Both the position numbers and the translations under genes were made by a program. The notes beneath the pieces are model-generated. The model was not told where the DNA came from, searched no databases, and was given only the letters and a program-made list of their open reading frames with translations. A stretch of DNA of 64,000 bases, taken from positions 1 through 64,000 of the forward strand of contig JAFGXR010000037.1 of the NCBI GenBank assembly GCA_016936555.1. Reading direction: 5' to 3'. Shown here in pieces: positions 7,529-16,834 of this stretch; within the stretch, counting starts at the first letter, position 1; each line of letters begins with the position of its first letter. This stretch comes from Spirochaetales bacterium. Lineage in GTDB: Bacteria; Spirochaetota; Spirochaetia; DSM-2461.

Positions 7529-7981
7529 CTACTCCGTGGTCGCCGGCTCCGCTTCCTCTTTCAGAGCCGATTTCAAAGTGTGCCAGGCCAGAGAGGCGCA
7601 TTTTATTCTCATGGGGAACTGGGCGACCCCAGAAAGAGCTTCCAGTTTTCCCAGGGACTTGTCTCCTTCTTCCTCGTCCGGGTGGTATCCGGTGAGCATG
7701 ACATGGACCTTGTCGAAGACTTCCAGAGCCTCTTCTACAGTCCGGCCTTTGAGGTTTTCGGTCATCATCGAAGCCGAGGCCTGGGAGACGGCGCAGCCCG
7801 ATCCCTGAAAATTGATCTCCTGAATGATTTTTCCATCCACTTTCAGAAACACTTCCAGATGATCGCCGCAGAGCGGGTTGTCCCCTTCGGCACAATGGGT
7901 GGGATTTTCCATGGAACAGCAGTTCCTCGGGTTCCTGTAGTGGTCCAGTATCATTTCCTGGTATAATTCCTGATCTTTCAT
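7529..7981 (-). CDS. sufU: SufU Fe-S scaffold / sulfur-transfer protein
   Basis: 150 residues. It has the SufU/IscU-like Cys set: Cys38 in NPLCGD with Asp40, Cys63 in GSGCAVS, and Cys128 in RIKCASLAW. The insertion between the second and third Cys (about 20 residues longer than IscU, rich in Glu/Asp here) is the SufU hallmark; SufU proteins bind zinc and accept sulfur from SufS. Start overlaps the sufS stop by 4 nt, so the two are coupled. Confidence 0.92.
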   Translation of the reverse strand: MKDQELYQEMILDHYRNPRNCCSMENPTHCAEGDNPLCGDHLEVFLKVDGKIIQEINFQGSGCAVSQASASMMTENLKGRTVEEALEVFDKVHVMLTGYHPDEEEGDKSLGKLEALSGVAQFPMRIKCASLAWHTLKSALKEEAEPATTE

Positions 7982-9162
7982 AATTTGAATTTCTCCCTGA
8001 TTTCCGGCAGGGCTTCCGCCAGGAAGTCTATATCCTGCTTATTGTTATAGAGCCCCAGAGACAGCCTGGTCGCGGCCGGGACATTATAGTAATTCATAAG
8101 TGGCTGGGCGCAGTGATGTCCGGCCCGGACGGCGATGTTCTTCATGGCCAGTTCGTGGGCTATGTCGTGGGGATGGGCGTCTCCGAGAGTGAAGGTCAGG
8201 GCTCCGGACCTTTTGGCAGGAGATCCGATAATTTCAAGTCCGTCGATTTTTTCCAATCTGGCAAGAGCGTAATCCATCAGCTCCTCTTCATAGGCTTCCA
8301 CTTTCTTCATTCCTGTCCCTTCGAGGTAGCGGACCGCTTCGGCGAGGCCGATAGTTCCGGCGATATTGGGAGTTCCCGCTTCAAATCTGTGGGGTATTTC
8401 GTTCCAGGTCGTCTTCTCGAAGGTCACGCGGAGAATCATATCCCCGCCGCTCTGATAGGGTCTCATTCTCTCCAGTCGTTTCTTTTTTCCGTAGAGAACG
8501 CCGATTCCCGTCGGGCCGTACATTTTGTGTCCCGAGAACGCGTAGAAGTCGGCATCGAGATCTTTCACATCGACAGGCGTCCGCCCGACCGCCTGGGCTC
8601 CGTCTATCAGCACGGGTATGCCCCTGTCGTGTGCCTCGGCTATGATCTCTTTCACGGGATTGACCGTTCCCAGAACATTGGAAATATGGGTCAGAGAGAG
8701 GAGTTTTGTTTTCTCCGTCATCATTCCGCGTAATGCTTTCCGGTCCAGATTCCCTTCCCGGTCGACGGGAATCACTTTCAACCGGGCGCCCGTTCTCTCG
8801 CAGAGAAGCTGCCAGGGAACGATATTGGCGTGGTGCTCCATGTGGGTTATGAGGATTTCATCTCCTTCTTTCATCAGCGGTTCGGCAAAGGAAAAAGCCG
8901 CGAGATTGATCGATTCCGTTGTGCCGCGGGTGAAAATCACTTCATCGCTATTCCCGTTGATAAAACGGGCCACTGTCTCCCTCGCGTCCTCGTAGGCGGC
9001 TGTGGCTTTCGCGCTGAGTTCATAGACTCCTCTGTGGACATTGGCATTTTCATTCCGGTAAAACCGGTCGATCCGCTCAATCACCTGATAGGGCTTCTGG
9101 GTCGTCGCGCCGCTGTCCAGATAAACGCCTTCGGCGAGAAGGGGGAAATCCTCCCTATTCAT
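7978..9162 (-). CDS. sufS: SufS-type cysteine desulfurase
   Basis: 394 residues, class V PLP aminotransferase fold, group II desulfurase. PLP lysine in FSGHKMYGPTGIG (about 225). Catalytic Cys in RAGHHCAQP (about 355) on the short loop typical of SufS, and the THMEHHANIVPWQ block near 107-119. It abstracts sulfur from L-cysteine and hands it to SufU. Full length, coupled at both ends (8-nt overlap with sufD, 4-nt overlap with sufU). Confidence 0.95.
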   Translation of the reverse strand: MNREDFPLLAEGVYLDSGATTQKPYQVIERIDRFYRNENANVHRGVYELSAKATAAYEDARETVARFINGNSDEVIFTRGTTESINLAAFSFAEPLMKEGDEILITHMEHHANIVPWQLLCERTGARLKVIPVDREGNLDRKALRGMMTEKTKLLSLTHISNVLGTVNPVKEIIAEAHDRGIPVLIDGAQAVGRTPVDVKDLDADFYAFSGHKMYGPTGIGVLYGKKKRLERMRPYQSGGDMILRVTFEKTTWNEIPHRFEAGTPNIAGTIGLAEAVRYLEGTGMKKVEAYEEELMDYALARLEKIDGLEIIGSPAKRSGALTFTLGDAHPHDIAHELAMKNIAVRAGHHCAQPLMNYYNVPAATRLSLGLYNNKQDIDFLAEALPEIREKFKL

Positions 9163-10363
9163 AGAGTCCTTCCATTAACAGAGAAATCTTTTCCCGGATC
9201 AATGATCCGATTTCACCCATACCCAGTCCGTCGACCAGGCGGGAGGCAAAGGCTTCGAGGAGTACTTTCCGGGCCTGTTCCTCCGTGAATCCACGGGTCT
9301 GCAGATAAAAGAGCTGCTGCGGATCGAGACGGCCTGCAGTGGCTCCGTGGGAGCATTTCACATCGTCCGCCCAGATTTCCAGCTGAGGCTCCATATTGAT
9401 TTCCGCCGTATCGTCGAGAAGTATGGTTTTGAACTGCTGGACCGCATCGCTTTTCTGAGCGTCCCGGGCGATTCTCGCATACCCTCTGAAAGTCCCCTGT
9501 CCTTTATCCAGGGCGACAGCCCGGGATTCGGTCCGGCTGGTGCAGTGCGGTGCATCGTGATAAACCGTAATATCGCTGTTGTGGTTGCGTTCCCCTTTTC
9601 CCAGATAGAGGCTGTCCACTTCGGCTTCACAGTTCTCCTCCTTCAGGGCGATGTGATACTCGTTCCGGCTGAGGTTTCCACCGCTTATGAGATTCCGTCC
9701 GTGATAACGGCTGCCCGTCAGCTGTTTTATGTAGAGATGGTTGAAAACGTGAGCCGAATCTCCTTCCTCCTGGAGGACCAGATGATCGATCCGGCTGTCT
9801 GCACCCATTACAATTTCCGTCACCGAGTTGTGAAAAACGATTCCGCCCCCGGAACTTGAAAAGCTCTGAATCAGCTCCAGTTCAGCTCCCGGCTCCAGTA
9901 TGACGAGAAGCCGCGGATTGGTCCGGATGGAATTTTCCGCTCCCTCAATATGCTGAGGCAGGTAGAGAGGCTTTCCTTTGGGGCCTTTCCTGACAGTCAG
10001 GACAGTGTAATCTATGAGGCTGGAACCGTTCAGATCGTAGAAATAAGATCCTCTTTCGTCTCCCGCTTCCCCCAGCCGATCCAGATTCCTGTCGAAGTCG
10101 AACCTGTCGGAAAGCTCCGCTTTGCGTTTTTCCGACAGGAGCGGGATGCCGTTTACCGTATCAATCCGGTCGCAGAACTGATCCCAGAGGCGGTAGTCCT
10201 GCGGTCTCTTTGTCAAAGTGGAGATATGGGCTTCCTGAAACAATCCTCCGGTAATAGCCGATATATCGAATTTGCGCCACCGTTCGGTCTTCGTATCGGG
10301 GAGTCCCGATTGTTCCAGCCGGCCGGCCCTTGTCTTTTTATAGTCAATTACATCAACCGGCAT
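9155..10363 (-). CDS. sufD: SufD subunit of the SufBCD Fe-S assembly complex
   Basis: 402 residues. The C-terminal half carries the parallel beta-helix core typical of SufB/SufD (SDAVQQFKTILLDDTAEINMEP, then DDVKCSHGATAGRLDPQQLF with the conserved His, then GFTEEQARKVLLEAFA). The N-terminal part is SufD-like (TKTERWRKFDIS). It partners SufB and SufC in cluster assembly in the cytoplasm. Overlaps sufC by 11 nt and sufS by 8 nt. Confidence 0.93.
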   Translation of the reverse strand: MPVDVIDYKKTRAGRLEQSGLPDTKTERWRKFDISAITGGLFQEAHISTLTKRPQDYRLWDQFCDRIDTVNGIPLLSEKRKAELSDRFDFDRNLDRLGEAGDERGSYFYDLNGSSLIDYTVLTVRKGPKGKPLYLPQHIEGAENSIRTNPRLLVILEPGAELELIQSFSSSGGGIVFHNSVTEIVMGADSRIDHLVLQEEGDSAHVFNHLYIKQLTGSRYHGRNLISGGNLSRNEYHIALKEENCEAEVDSLYLGKGERNHNSDITVYHDAPHCTSRTESRAVALDKGQGTFRGYARIARDAQKSDAVQQFKTILLDDTAEINMEPQLEIWADDVKCSHGATAGRLDPQQLFYLQTRGFTEEQARKVLLEAFASRLVDGLGMGEIGSLIREKISLLMEGLYE

Positions 10364-11108
10364 ACTCTTCCTCTTTCACCCAGTTGTAGCCTTTCGATTC
10401 CAGTTCGAGGGCCAGTTTGCTGTCTCCCGAAAGGACGATCTTCCCGTCAATGAGAACGTGCACGAAATCGGGGGGGATAAAATCGAGGAGCCTCTGGTAA
10501 TGGGTTACCAGAATGACGCCGTTCTCGGAACTCCGGAATTTCTCCACGCCGCCGGCGACGGTTTTCAGGGCATCGATATCGAGTCCCGAATCGGTTTCGT
10601 CCAGAATGGCCAGTCTGGGGTTGAGAACCAGGAGCTGCAGAATCTCATTTCTCTTTTTCTCACCGCCGGAAAATCCCGAATTGACGGCCCGTCTTGTCAG
10701 TTCGTGGCTCATGCCCACCTCATCCATTCTTCGAAGCAGGTACTCATTGAACTCATAGGCGTCGAGAGGGGCTTCGCCATTGGATTCCCTGATGGCGTTG
10801 AGGGCATTTTTCAGAAAATAGATGTTTGTAACGCCGGGGATTTCCACGGGGTACTGAAAGCCGAGAAAGAGACCGGCTCTGGCCCTTTCGAAGGCTTCCA
10901 TCTCCAGAAGATCCTCGCCCCGATACCGGATCTCACCGGATAGGACTTCGTAAGCGGGATTGCCGGCCAGCACCTGTGACAGCGTGCTTTTTCCCGAACC
11001 GTTAGGACCCATTATCGCGTGGACTTCTCCGGGATTCACCTTGAGGGAAATCCCTTTTAATATTTCTTTTCCCTCAACCGAGGCGTGTAAATCTTTGATT
11101 TCTAACAT
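10353..11108 (-). CDS. sufC: SufC ATPase of the SufBCD complex
   Basis: About 251 residues from ATG 11108, preceded by AAAGGAGAAACC (an in-frame ATG at 11135 lacks a good Shine-Dalgarno). ABC ATPase: Walker A GPNGSGKST near 33-41, signature FSGGEKKR near 146-153, Walker B LAILDETDSGLDIDAL near 168-183. It energises SufB/SufD during cluster assembly. No membrane partner is present, as expected for a Suf ATPase. Confidence 0.95.
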   Translation of the reverse strand: MLEIKDLHASVEGKEILKGISLKVNPGEVHAIMGPNGSGKSTLSQVLAGNPAYEVLSGEIRYRGEDLLEMEAFERARAGLFLGFQYPVEIPGVTNIYFLKNALNAIRESNGEAPLDAYEFNEYLLRRMDEVGMSHELTRRAVNSGFSGGEKKRNEILQLLVLNPRLAILDETDSGLDIDALKTVAGGVEKFRSSENGVILVTHYQRLLDFIPPDFVHVLIDGKIVLSGDSKLALELESKGYNWVKEEEYAG

Positions 11109-11131
11109 GGTTTCTCCTTTATTCATCCCTT

Positions 11132-12577
11132 TCACCCGACAGATCCTTCGAGGCTGACTCCGAGCAGTTTCCGCGCTTCAACGGCAAACTCCATGGGCAG
11201 TTCATTGAGAACTTCCTTGCAGAATCCGTTGACGATCATGGTGACGGCGTCCTCCGGTTCGATTCCCCGCTGCTGCAGGTAAAAGAGCTGATCGTCGCTG
11301 ATTTTCGAGGTCGTCGCTTCGTGTTCGATAATGGCTGTGCTTCCCTTGGCGTCGATATAGGGGAAGGTGTGGGCTCCGCAGCGGTCACCTATGAGCAGCG
11401 AGTCGCACTGGGAAAAGTTCCGGGCGTTGGTTGCGGCCGGACCGGTCCGCACCAGACCCCTGTAGGAGTTGCGGGCTCTGCCCGCCGAAACGCCTTTGGA
11501 GATGATGGTGCTGTTTGTGTTTTTTCCCAGATGGATCATCTTGGTGCCCGTGTCGGCCTGCTGGTAGTTGTTGGTGACGGCGATGGAGTAGAATTCCCCT
11601 GTGGAATTATCCCCTTTCAGAATACAGCTGGGATATTTCCAGGTCAGGGCCGAACCGGTTTCCACCTGGGTCCAGGATATTTTCGAATTGTCGCCGTGGC
11701 ATTTCCCCCGTTTGGTAACGAAGTTGAAAATGCCTCCTTTCCCGTTTTTGTCGCCGGGATACCAGTTCTGCACCGTGGAGTATTTGATTTTCGCGTCCTT
11801 GTGGGCGAACAGTTCCACAACGGCGGCGTGAAGCTGGTTTTCATCCCTCTGAGGAGCGGTACACCCTTCGAGGTAACTCACTTCGGCGCCTTCCTCGGCG
11901 ATGATCAGTGTCCGTTCGAACTGTCCGGTCCCTTTGGCATTGATTCGGAAATAGGTGGACAGCTCTATAGGGCATTTCACTCCCCTGGGGATATAGCAGA
12001 AGGAACCGTCAGTAAAAACCGCGGAGTTGAGAGTGGCGAAAAAGTTGTCCCGCCAGGGGACGACTGAACCGAGATACTCTCTGATCAGTTCGGGATGAGT
12101 CTGGACCGCCTCGGAAAAGCTGCAGAAGATGATCCCCATCTCCCCGAGCATCTCTTTATAGGTCGTGGCAACCGAGACGCTGTCGAATACGGCGTCGACC
12201 GCCACGCCGGAGAGGGCTTTCTGCTCTTCCAGAGGAATGCCGAGCTTTTTATAGGTTTCAAGAATTTCCGGATCCACTTCGTCAAGGCTGCCCAGTGTTT
12301 TCTTCTTCGGCTGGGCGAAGTAGATGATATCGTTGAAGTCGATGGCCGGCACATTCATGGAGGACCAGTTCGGCTGGTCCATGGTCAGCCAGTGGCGGTA
12401 GGCCCGGAGACGGAAATCGAGAAGAAATTCCGGTTCGTTTTTCTTCTGGGAAATGAGTCGGATAATATCTTCATTCAGCCCTTTCGGGGCTGTTTCCTGC
12501 TCAATATCGGTATGGAATCCCCATTTGTATTCGCTGTTTGTGAATTCCTCGATGCTGTTTCGTTTTGTTTCTTTCAT
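11132..12577 (-). CDS. sufB: SufB subunit of the SufBCD Fe-S assembly complex
   Basis: 481 residues, first gene of the operon. Family blocks include [20 protein letters not shown] near 257-276, [18 protein letters not shown] near 345-362, and [21 protein letters not shown] near 415-435. It is the main scaffold on which Fe-S clusters are built with SufC and SufD. The start has only a weak AAGG about 10 nt upstream. A GTAAT-N4-ATTAC palindrome lies just upstream and may be the control site of the operon. Confidence 0.95.
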   Translation of the reverse strand: MKETKRNSIEEFTNSEYKWGFHTDIEQETAPKGLNEDIIRLISQKKNEPEFLLDFRLRAYRHWLTMDQPNWSSMNVPAIDFNDIIYFAQPKKKTLGSLDEVDPEILETYKKLGIPLEEQKALSGVAVDAVFDSVSVATTYKEMLGEMGIIFCSFSEAVQTHPELIREYLGSVVPWRDNFFATLNSAVFTDGSFCYIPRGVKCPIELSTYFRINAKGTGQFERTLIIAEEGAEVSYLEGCTAPQRDENQLHAAVVELFAHKDAKIKYSTVQNWYPGDKNGKGGIFNFVTKRGKCHGDNSKISWTQVETGSALTWKYPSCILKGDNSTGEFYSIAVTNNYQQADTGTKMIHLGKNTNSTIISKGVSAGRARNSYRGLVRTGPAATNARNFSQCDSLLIGDRCGAHTFPYIDAKGSTAIIEHEATTSKISDDQLFYLQQRGIEPEDAVTMIVNGFCKEVLNELPMEFAVEARKLLGVSLEGSVG

Positions 12578-12592
12578 TTTTGTTAACCTTAA

Positions 12593-12610
12593 TGGTAATT
12601 ATTATTACAA
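12593..12610 (-). promoter_or_regulatory. Candidate operator upstream of the suf operon
   Basis: GTAAT-TATT-ATTAC (12595-12608) is a perfect 5-bp inverted repeat, extending imperfectly to 18 bp (TGGTAAT / ATTACAA). It lies 16-33 nt before sufB. A possible -10 TATATT lies just upstream on the minus strand, which would put the palindrome around +1. AT-rich palindromes of this shape are common for Fur-family regulators; which regulator binds is unknown. The rest of the 12578-12671 gap holds nothing else I can see. Confidence 0.4.
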
Positions 12611-12671
12611 TGATAATATAACAAAAAAAACAGAGATAAGTAAATATTTCTAATTTAATTAAGCACAACTA

Positions 12672-13322
12672 CTAAGAAGAAGAGGAATTATGAAAATCGT
12701 GCATAATATGAGCCGTCAGGATCGACTCGATGAGATTTTCCTCCCGGTTCTCCATAGCTGAAATTAAAAGGCTGTGCTGTTTTATGTAGTTTTTAAGCGA
12801 TGCGGGATCCAGCTGCTGGTTCAGCCTCAGCAATTGAATACGAGCATCGAGCTTTTCGAAAATATCGTAAAGCACGGAATTGCCGCAGTTTCTGGCAATG
12901 GAGAGATGAAACAGACTGTCCATCTCGAAGGCGGAAGCCTTATCCCCCGTTTCATTCAGTTCCAGGCAGCGCTGGGATATCTCTCTCAGTTCTTTGTAAC
13001 TTTCGGGATTTCCCTTCCGGCTCAGCAGTTTGGCCGACAGGACCTCCAGATCGATCCGCACTTCGGCAATCTCCCGCGCTTCTTCTTCCGAAATGATAAC
13101 CACTTCGGCATAGCTTCTCGGTTTTATATAAATGAGTCCGTAATCGCTCAGTTTTTTCAGGGCTTCGCGCAGAGGTGTGCGGCTCACTCCGAATAATTTG
13201 CTCAGAGAGGCTTCGGGTACTCTCTCTCCGCCTTTGAGTTCGCCGGAAAGTATCATTCTCTTGATGTGGTCGTGAACCTGATCTGACAGGCTTTTTCGGG
13301 TTATTAATTCTTCCATAATCAT
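12672..13322 (-). CDS. GntR/FadR-family transcriptional regulator
   Basis: 216 residues. N-terminal GntR winged helix (SLSDQVHDHIKRMILSGELK near 11-30, then PEASLSKLFGVSRTPLREAL near 37-56). The C-terminal all-helical FCD ligand domain (about 85-210) carries the metal/acid-binding pattern D..FH..I (EMDSLFHLSIARNCGN) and late His residues. A perfect TTGTATACAA palindrome overlaps its own -10 box, and three related sites lie in the tct/pdxA divergent promoter region, so it very probably represses the flanking carboxylate locus and itself. Start ATG 13322 is 6 nt after the -10 box, without Shine-Dalgarno. Confidence 0.9.
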   Translation of the reverse strand: MIMEELITRKSLSDQVHDHIKRMILSGELKGGERVPEASLSKLFGVSRTPLREALKKLSDYGLIYIKPRSYAEVVIISEEEAREIAEVRIDLEVLSAKLLSRKGNPESYKELREISQRCLELNETGDKASAFEMDSLFHLSIARNCGNSVLYDIFEKLDARIQLLRLNQQLDPASLKNYIKQHSLLISAMENREENLIESILTAHIMHDFHNSSSS

Positions 13323-13328
13323 ATTCTT

Positions 13329-13356
13329 ATTGTATACAAAAAACTATCTGTGATAA
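13329..13356 (-). promoter_or_regulatory. gntR promoter with GTATAC operator on the -10 box
   Basis: Minus strand: -10 TACAAT (13334-13329) exactly 6 nt before ATG 13322, with a weaker -35 TTATCA (13356-13351) at 16-bp spacing. The perfect palindrome TTGTATACAA (13330-13339) covers the -10 box, so the GntR protein probably represses its own synthesis. The predicted transcript is leaderless. Confidence 0.65.
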
Positions 13357-13366
13357 AGTTTAATAT

Positions 13367-13400
13367 TGAAGACTGCCCGTCTGCAAACGGACAGTCTTCA
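13367..13400 (-). terminator. Stem-loop terminator after the tct operon
   Basis: 14-bp arms (13367-13380 and 13387-13400) with one mismatch or wobble and a 6-nt loop, lying 26 nt past the tctC stop. It is followed on the minus strand by AT-rich sequence (ATATTAAACTTT) rather than a clean T run. It separates the tct operon from the gntR promoter. Confidence 0.7.
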
Positions 13401-13426
13401 TGGAGTTCTGAAGTCAGAGAAGGATA

Positions 13427-14380
13427 TCAGTTCCCTGTGTACATATCTTCGAATTTCTGCATGTACGCTCTGGCTTCATCTCCGCCTTTAAAATTGGAGA
13501 CGAGAAGGAACTTGCTGATATAATCTCTCTTCCAGGCATCTGACTCGGAAACTTTTCTGAACACTTCTGTCCAGAACTCAACAGCTGCTTCGGGCATATC
13601 GGCAGGTCCGACGATACCTCTGTAGATTTCGAACTCGATGTCGTACCCCAGTTCCTTGAAAGTGGGAGCGTCGAAAGGTTCTCCGAATCTGCTTCCTCCT
13701 GCTGCAACGACGGGAACAAGCTCTCCGCTTTTAACCAGATCGAAAGACGCTGCGGGTTTGGCGATGGCCATATCGACATGTCCGCCCAGAAGCTGGGTAA
13801 GCGCTTCGCCTGTTGAGTCGGATCTGAGGTATTCCATATCTCCGCCCACTTCTTTTTTCATGGCGTTGTAGATCGCTTCGTCATCGGATTTGGATCCGCC
13901 CATGAGAAGTCTTTTGCCGCCTTTGAGGGCGCTGATGATATCCTGGATCGTCTTGTACTGGGAGTTCTTGTTAACGAGAATAATCTGGCCGTCCAGAGCC
14001 ATTACGGCCAGGGGAGTCAGTCCGTCGAGGTCTCCGCCTTCCATCTGTACCATTGGCTGAAGGTCTCCCGAGTTGAACGTCAGAAGAGTGTGGGCTTCAT
14101 TTTTCATGGTGCTGACCATTCTTCTGCCGACAGCTCCGCCTCCGTCAGTTTTGTAGTTGATAACGATATTCTCGTCGACCAGACCCTCGTTTTTTATAAT
14201 TTCGGCAATAGTCTGTGTAAAAATTGAAGAACCGCCGCCGGCGCTCGATGTAACAACCCATTCAACGACTTTCTGGGGCGCCCAGGGGCCTGAAGCCTCT
14301 GCTGAATCCTGTTTACCTTCCGCAAATGCGAAACCAGAAACCATGGCTGTCATAAGTATAGCAGCTAAAATCTTTTTCAT
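13427..14380 (-). CDS. tctC: Tripartite tricarboxylate transporter substrate-binding protein (TctC family)
   Basis: About 317 residues from ATG 14380 (AAGGAGAT upstream). Signal peptide MKKILAAILMTAMVSGFAFA, then the mature periplasmic binding protein with the TctC/Bug fold (VVTSSAGGGSSIFTQ near 36-50, YKTDGGGAVGRRM near 74-86). It binds a carboxylate in the periplasm and delivers it to TctA/TctB. It is the last gene of the leftward tctBAC operon. Ligand is unknown; context suggests a hydroxy or sugar acid. Confidence 0.93.
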   Translation of the reverse strand: MKKILAAILMTAMVSGFAFAEGKQDSAEASGPWAPQKVVEWVVTSSAGGGSSIFTQTIAEIIKNEGLVDENIVINYKTDGGGAVGRRMVSTMKNEAHTLLTFNSGDLQPMVQMEGGDLDGLTPLAVMALDGQIILVNKNSQYKTIQDIISALKGGKRLLMGGSKSDDEAIYNAMKKEVGGDMEYLRSDSTGEALTQLLGGHVDMAIAKPAASFDLVKSGELVPVVAAGGSRFGEPFDAPTFKELGYDIEFEIYRGIVGPADMPEAAVEFWTEVFRKVSESDAWKRDYISKFLLVSNFKGGDEARAYMQKFEDMYTGN

Positions 14381-14440
14381 GTAAATCTCCTTGATTTTGT
14401 TTATATTCATCGGGCCGTATAGGCCTGAGTCCTATGTGAA

Positions 14441-15961
14441 TTATTTTGCCCGGCCGGCATTCGCTTTGGTTCCACTGATCTTTCGAATAACCGCTTTAAA
14501 GACCGGTGTCAGAATCGTGAGGATCAGGAATATCATCAGACCGGCGGCTATGGGCTTCTGGAAAAAGATCAGGGGGCTGCCGTCCGATATGAGGAAAGAC
14601 CGCCTGAAATCCCGTTCCAGAGTGGGCGCCAGTACGAAAGCCAGGAGCAGGGGCGCTATGGGGTAGTTGTTTTTGCTCAGGTGGAAACCGGCGAAACCGG
14701 AGGCCAGCATGAGAAGAACGCCGTAGAGCGAGTTGCTCGCGCTGTAGGCTCCCATAATGCAGACAGTTGTAATAATAGGCACCATTATCCTGGTCGGCAC
14801 TTTCAGAATCCTGATCAGAAAAGGAATAATGGAAAGGGCGACCACAAGGGTGATCATATTGGCAACATAGAGTGAAGCTATGAGTCCCCAGGTAAACTCC
14901 GGTTCGTTCTGGAACAGAAGAGGACCGGGGCTCAGGCCGTACATCAGCAGTCCGCCGAGCAGGACCGCACCGGTTCCCGATCCGGGAATCCCGAGAGAGA
15001 GAAGAGGTGCGAATGCTCCGGCTGCCGCCGCGTTGTTGGCCGCTTCGCAGGAGGCCACGCCTTCTACGATTCCGGTCCCCATTTCTTCCTTGTTTTTCCC
15101 GACTTTCTTTTCCAGCATGTATCCGAGGAAAGAACCGGTCGTTGCGCCGGCCCCGGGAAGTATGCCGATGATAGTTCCCAGAAATGAGGACCGAATGGCC
15201 GGGGGCAGAATCCTCTTGAATTCCTCTTTGGATAAAATACTGTCTTTGATGGTCAGTTTCTGATCTACCGAATCGTTGCTGTCCCGGGGCTCCATCATCT
15301 GGAGGACCTGGGAAAAGCCGAACATGCCGATTACCAGAGGAATAAAGGATATCCCGCCGAGCAGGTGAAGGGAGCCGAAACTGAAGCGGGGAGTCCCCAC
15401 GACGATATCGAATCCCACGGTGGCCAGAACGATTCCTATCATGGTCGAAACCAGTCCTTTGGTGGGGTTGTCGCCGACGAGCCAGCTCAGAGAGGTCATG
15501 GCGACCATGAGGAGCGCGGCCATTTCAACCGGTCCGAATTTGAGTCCCAGTCTTGCCAGGGCCGGACCGGAAATGGTCAGAATGATGATTCCGATGGTTC
15601 CGCCGATAAATGATGACAGATTGGCTGTGAAAAGCGCTTTACCCGGTTTTCCCTTCAGCGCCATGGGATGTCCGTCCAGCGCTGTCATAACGGCGGGGCT
15701 GTCTCCGGGGATATTGATTAGAATGGAGCTGAAGGATCCGCCGTACATATTGGCATAATAAATAGCAGACAGCATGATAATTCCCGTTACGGGATTGAAT
15801 TTGAAGGTCAGCGGCAGAAGGAGGGCCACTCCGGCGAGTGAACCGATACCGGGCATGGCTCCGACGATGATTCCCAGAAGGGCTCCGATGGCTGCCGCCA
15901 TGAAATTCTGTATGGTCAGGGCTGTTTGAAATCCCTGCATCAATAATAAAAAAGTTTCCAT
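14441..15961 (-). CDS. tctA: Tripartite tricarboxylate transporter large membrane subunit (TctA family)
   Basis: 506 residues, about 12 membrane helices. Two TctA signature repeats are visible: ALLGIIVGAMPGIGSLAGVALLLP near 27-50 and FLGTIIGILPGAGATTGSFLGY near 260-280. Also SCEAANNAAAAGAFAPLLSLGIPGSG near 305-330. It is the channel/carrier subunit of a secondary, cation-coupled uptake system. It starts 3 nt after the tctB stop. Confidence 0.95.
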   Translation of the reverse strand: METFLLLMQGFQTALTIQNFMAAAIGALLGIIVGAMPGIGSLAGVALLLPLTFKFNPVTGIIMLSAIYYANMYGGSFSSILINIPGDSPAVMTALDGHPMALKGKPGKALFTANLSSFIGGTIGIIILTISGPALARLGLKFGPVEMAALLMVAMTSLSWLVGDNPTKGLVSTMIGIVLATVGFDIVVGTPRFSFGSLHLLGGISFIPLVIGMFGFSQVLQMMEPRDSNDSVDQKLTIKDSILSKEEFKRILPPAIRSSFLGTIIGILPGAGATTGSFLGYMLEKKVGKNKEEMGTGIVEGVASCEAANNAAAAGAFAPLLSLGIPGSGTGAVLLGGLLMYGLSPGPLLFQNEPEFTWGLIASLYVANMITLVVALSIIPFLIRILKVPTRIMVPIITTVCIMGAYSASNSLYGVLLMLASGFAGFHLSKNNYPIAPLLLAFVLAPTLERDFRRSFLISDGSPLIFFQKPIAAGLMIFLILTILTPVFKAVIRKISGTKANAGRAK

Positions 15962-15964
15962 TTT

Positions 15965-16420
15965 CTATCCTAATATAAGGTCGAATACATATCCTGCAGG
16001 GAAAGGGACCTGCAGCCACATAACGAAAATGCCGTAGCAGGCGGCGGTGGTTATAACTGATATGGAAAGAGCTAACTTCCAGTTGTACTTTTCATAGAGC
16101 TTCAGCCAGCCCAGAATATAGAGCAGAAGCGCCGGAAAAAACCCTATGACCAGAGCGGCCAGTACGGTGGCGATCGCGGCCAGAAGGGGATGATAACTGG
16201 CTTTGAAATATTCAGGTGCTTCTCTTTTTAATCCGTCGACAAAGGCTATTATGCTGATTCCGGCCAGGATAATGCCTACAATAGAGGGAAAAAAACCGCT
16301 GGCAGGTCCGTTGTTGCCCCACCATCCGTAACTCTTCAGTCCGTAAATGAACCAGAGAGCACCGACAGCAAAGGTGAGAACAGGAATGACAGCCCTTGTA
16401 TTTATTTTTAACGTCTTCAT
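15965..16420 (-). CDS. tctB: Tripartite tricarboxylate transporter small membrane subunit (TctB family)
   Basis: About 151 residues from ATG 16420 (GAGGAG upstream; the longer frame to 16462 has no Shine-Dalgarno). Four membrane helices, with the second pair separated by a cytoplasmic loop (DGLKREAPEYFKASYH), as expected for TctB. First gene of the tctBAC operon, transcribed from the promoter at 16505-16533 and flanked by two GntR sites. Confidence 0.88.
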   Translation of the reverse strand: MKTLKINTRAVIPVLTFAVGALWFIYGLKSYGWWGNNGPASGFFPSIVGIILAGISIIAFVDGLKREAPEYFKASYHPLLAAIATVLAALVIGFFPALLLYILGWLKLYEKYNWKLALSISVITTAACYGIFVMWLQVPFPAGYVFDLILG

Positions 16421-16477
16421 AATTCTCCTCGAATCTCTATTGAACCGGTATCTGATTACCATTGTTGGTCTGGTGAA

Positions 16478-16487
16478 TTGTATACCA
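16478..16487. promoter_or_regulatory. GntR operator, downstream side of the tct promoter
   Basis: TTGTATACCA, matching 9 of 10 bases of the perfect site at gntR. It lies about 11-20 nt inside the tct transcript. Its centre is 62 bp (about six helical turns) from the site at 16540-16549, so a dimer-of-dimers loop across the promoter is possible. Confidence 0.6.
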
Positions 16488-16504
16488 TATTCAATATATC
16501 TGTG

Positions 16505-16533
16505 ATTTTAGGACTGAATTTTTCAGCTGTCAA
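16505..16533 (-). promoter_or_regulatory. tctBAC promoter
   Basis: Minus strand: -35 TTGACA (16533-16528), 17-bp spacer, -10 TAAAAT (16510-16505). Transcription start near 16498, giving a ~78-nt leader to tctB. It lies between two GntR-type sites. Confidence 0.75.
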
Positions 16534-16539
16534 CAAAAA

Positions 16540-16549
16540 TAGTATACAA
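16540..16549. promoter_or_regulatory. GntR operator, upstream side of the tct promoter
   Basis: TAGTATACAA, 9 of 10 bases identical to the perfect TTGTATACAA site, 6 bp upstream of the tct -35 box. Confidence 0.6.
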
Positions 16550-16834
16550 TTTTTGTGGAGATGTTGATCCGGCTCTTCTCCCGTGTGGTTTCCGGGATTC
16601 CGACAAGTGTTCCTGAGGTGGGAAATCATATGTCCTGGAAGGATAAGATGTATTTAAAATATTGTAATGTAAGTATATAAAATATTGTATTTGATTACTG
16701 AATAACTATTGAACAATAGATTGACAGAAACTTTCTGATCATAACCGGATAAGAACCGATAGATTTAAATCGATATTTTTTGATCTGAAATGGCGAGTCA
16801 GCTTTGAAATATTGAGGAAATTCTTTAAAAAAGA

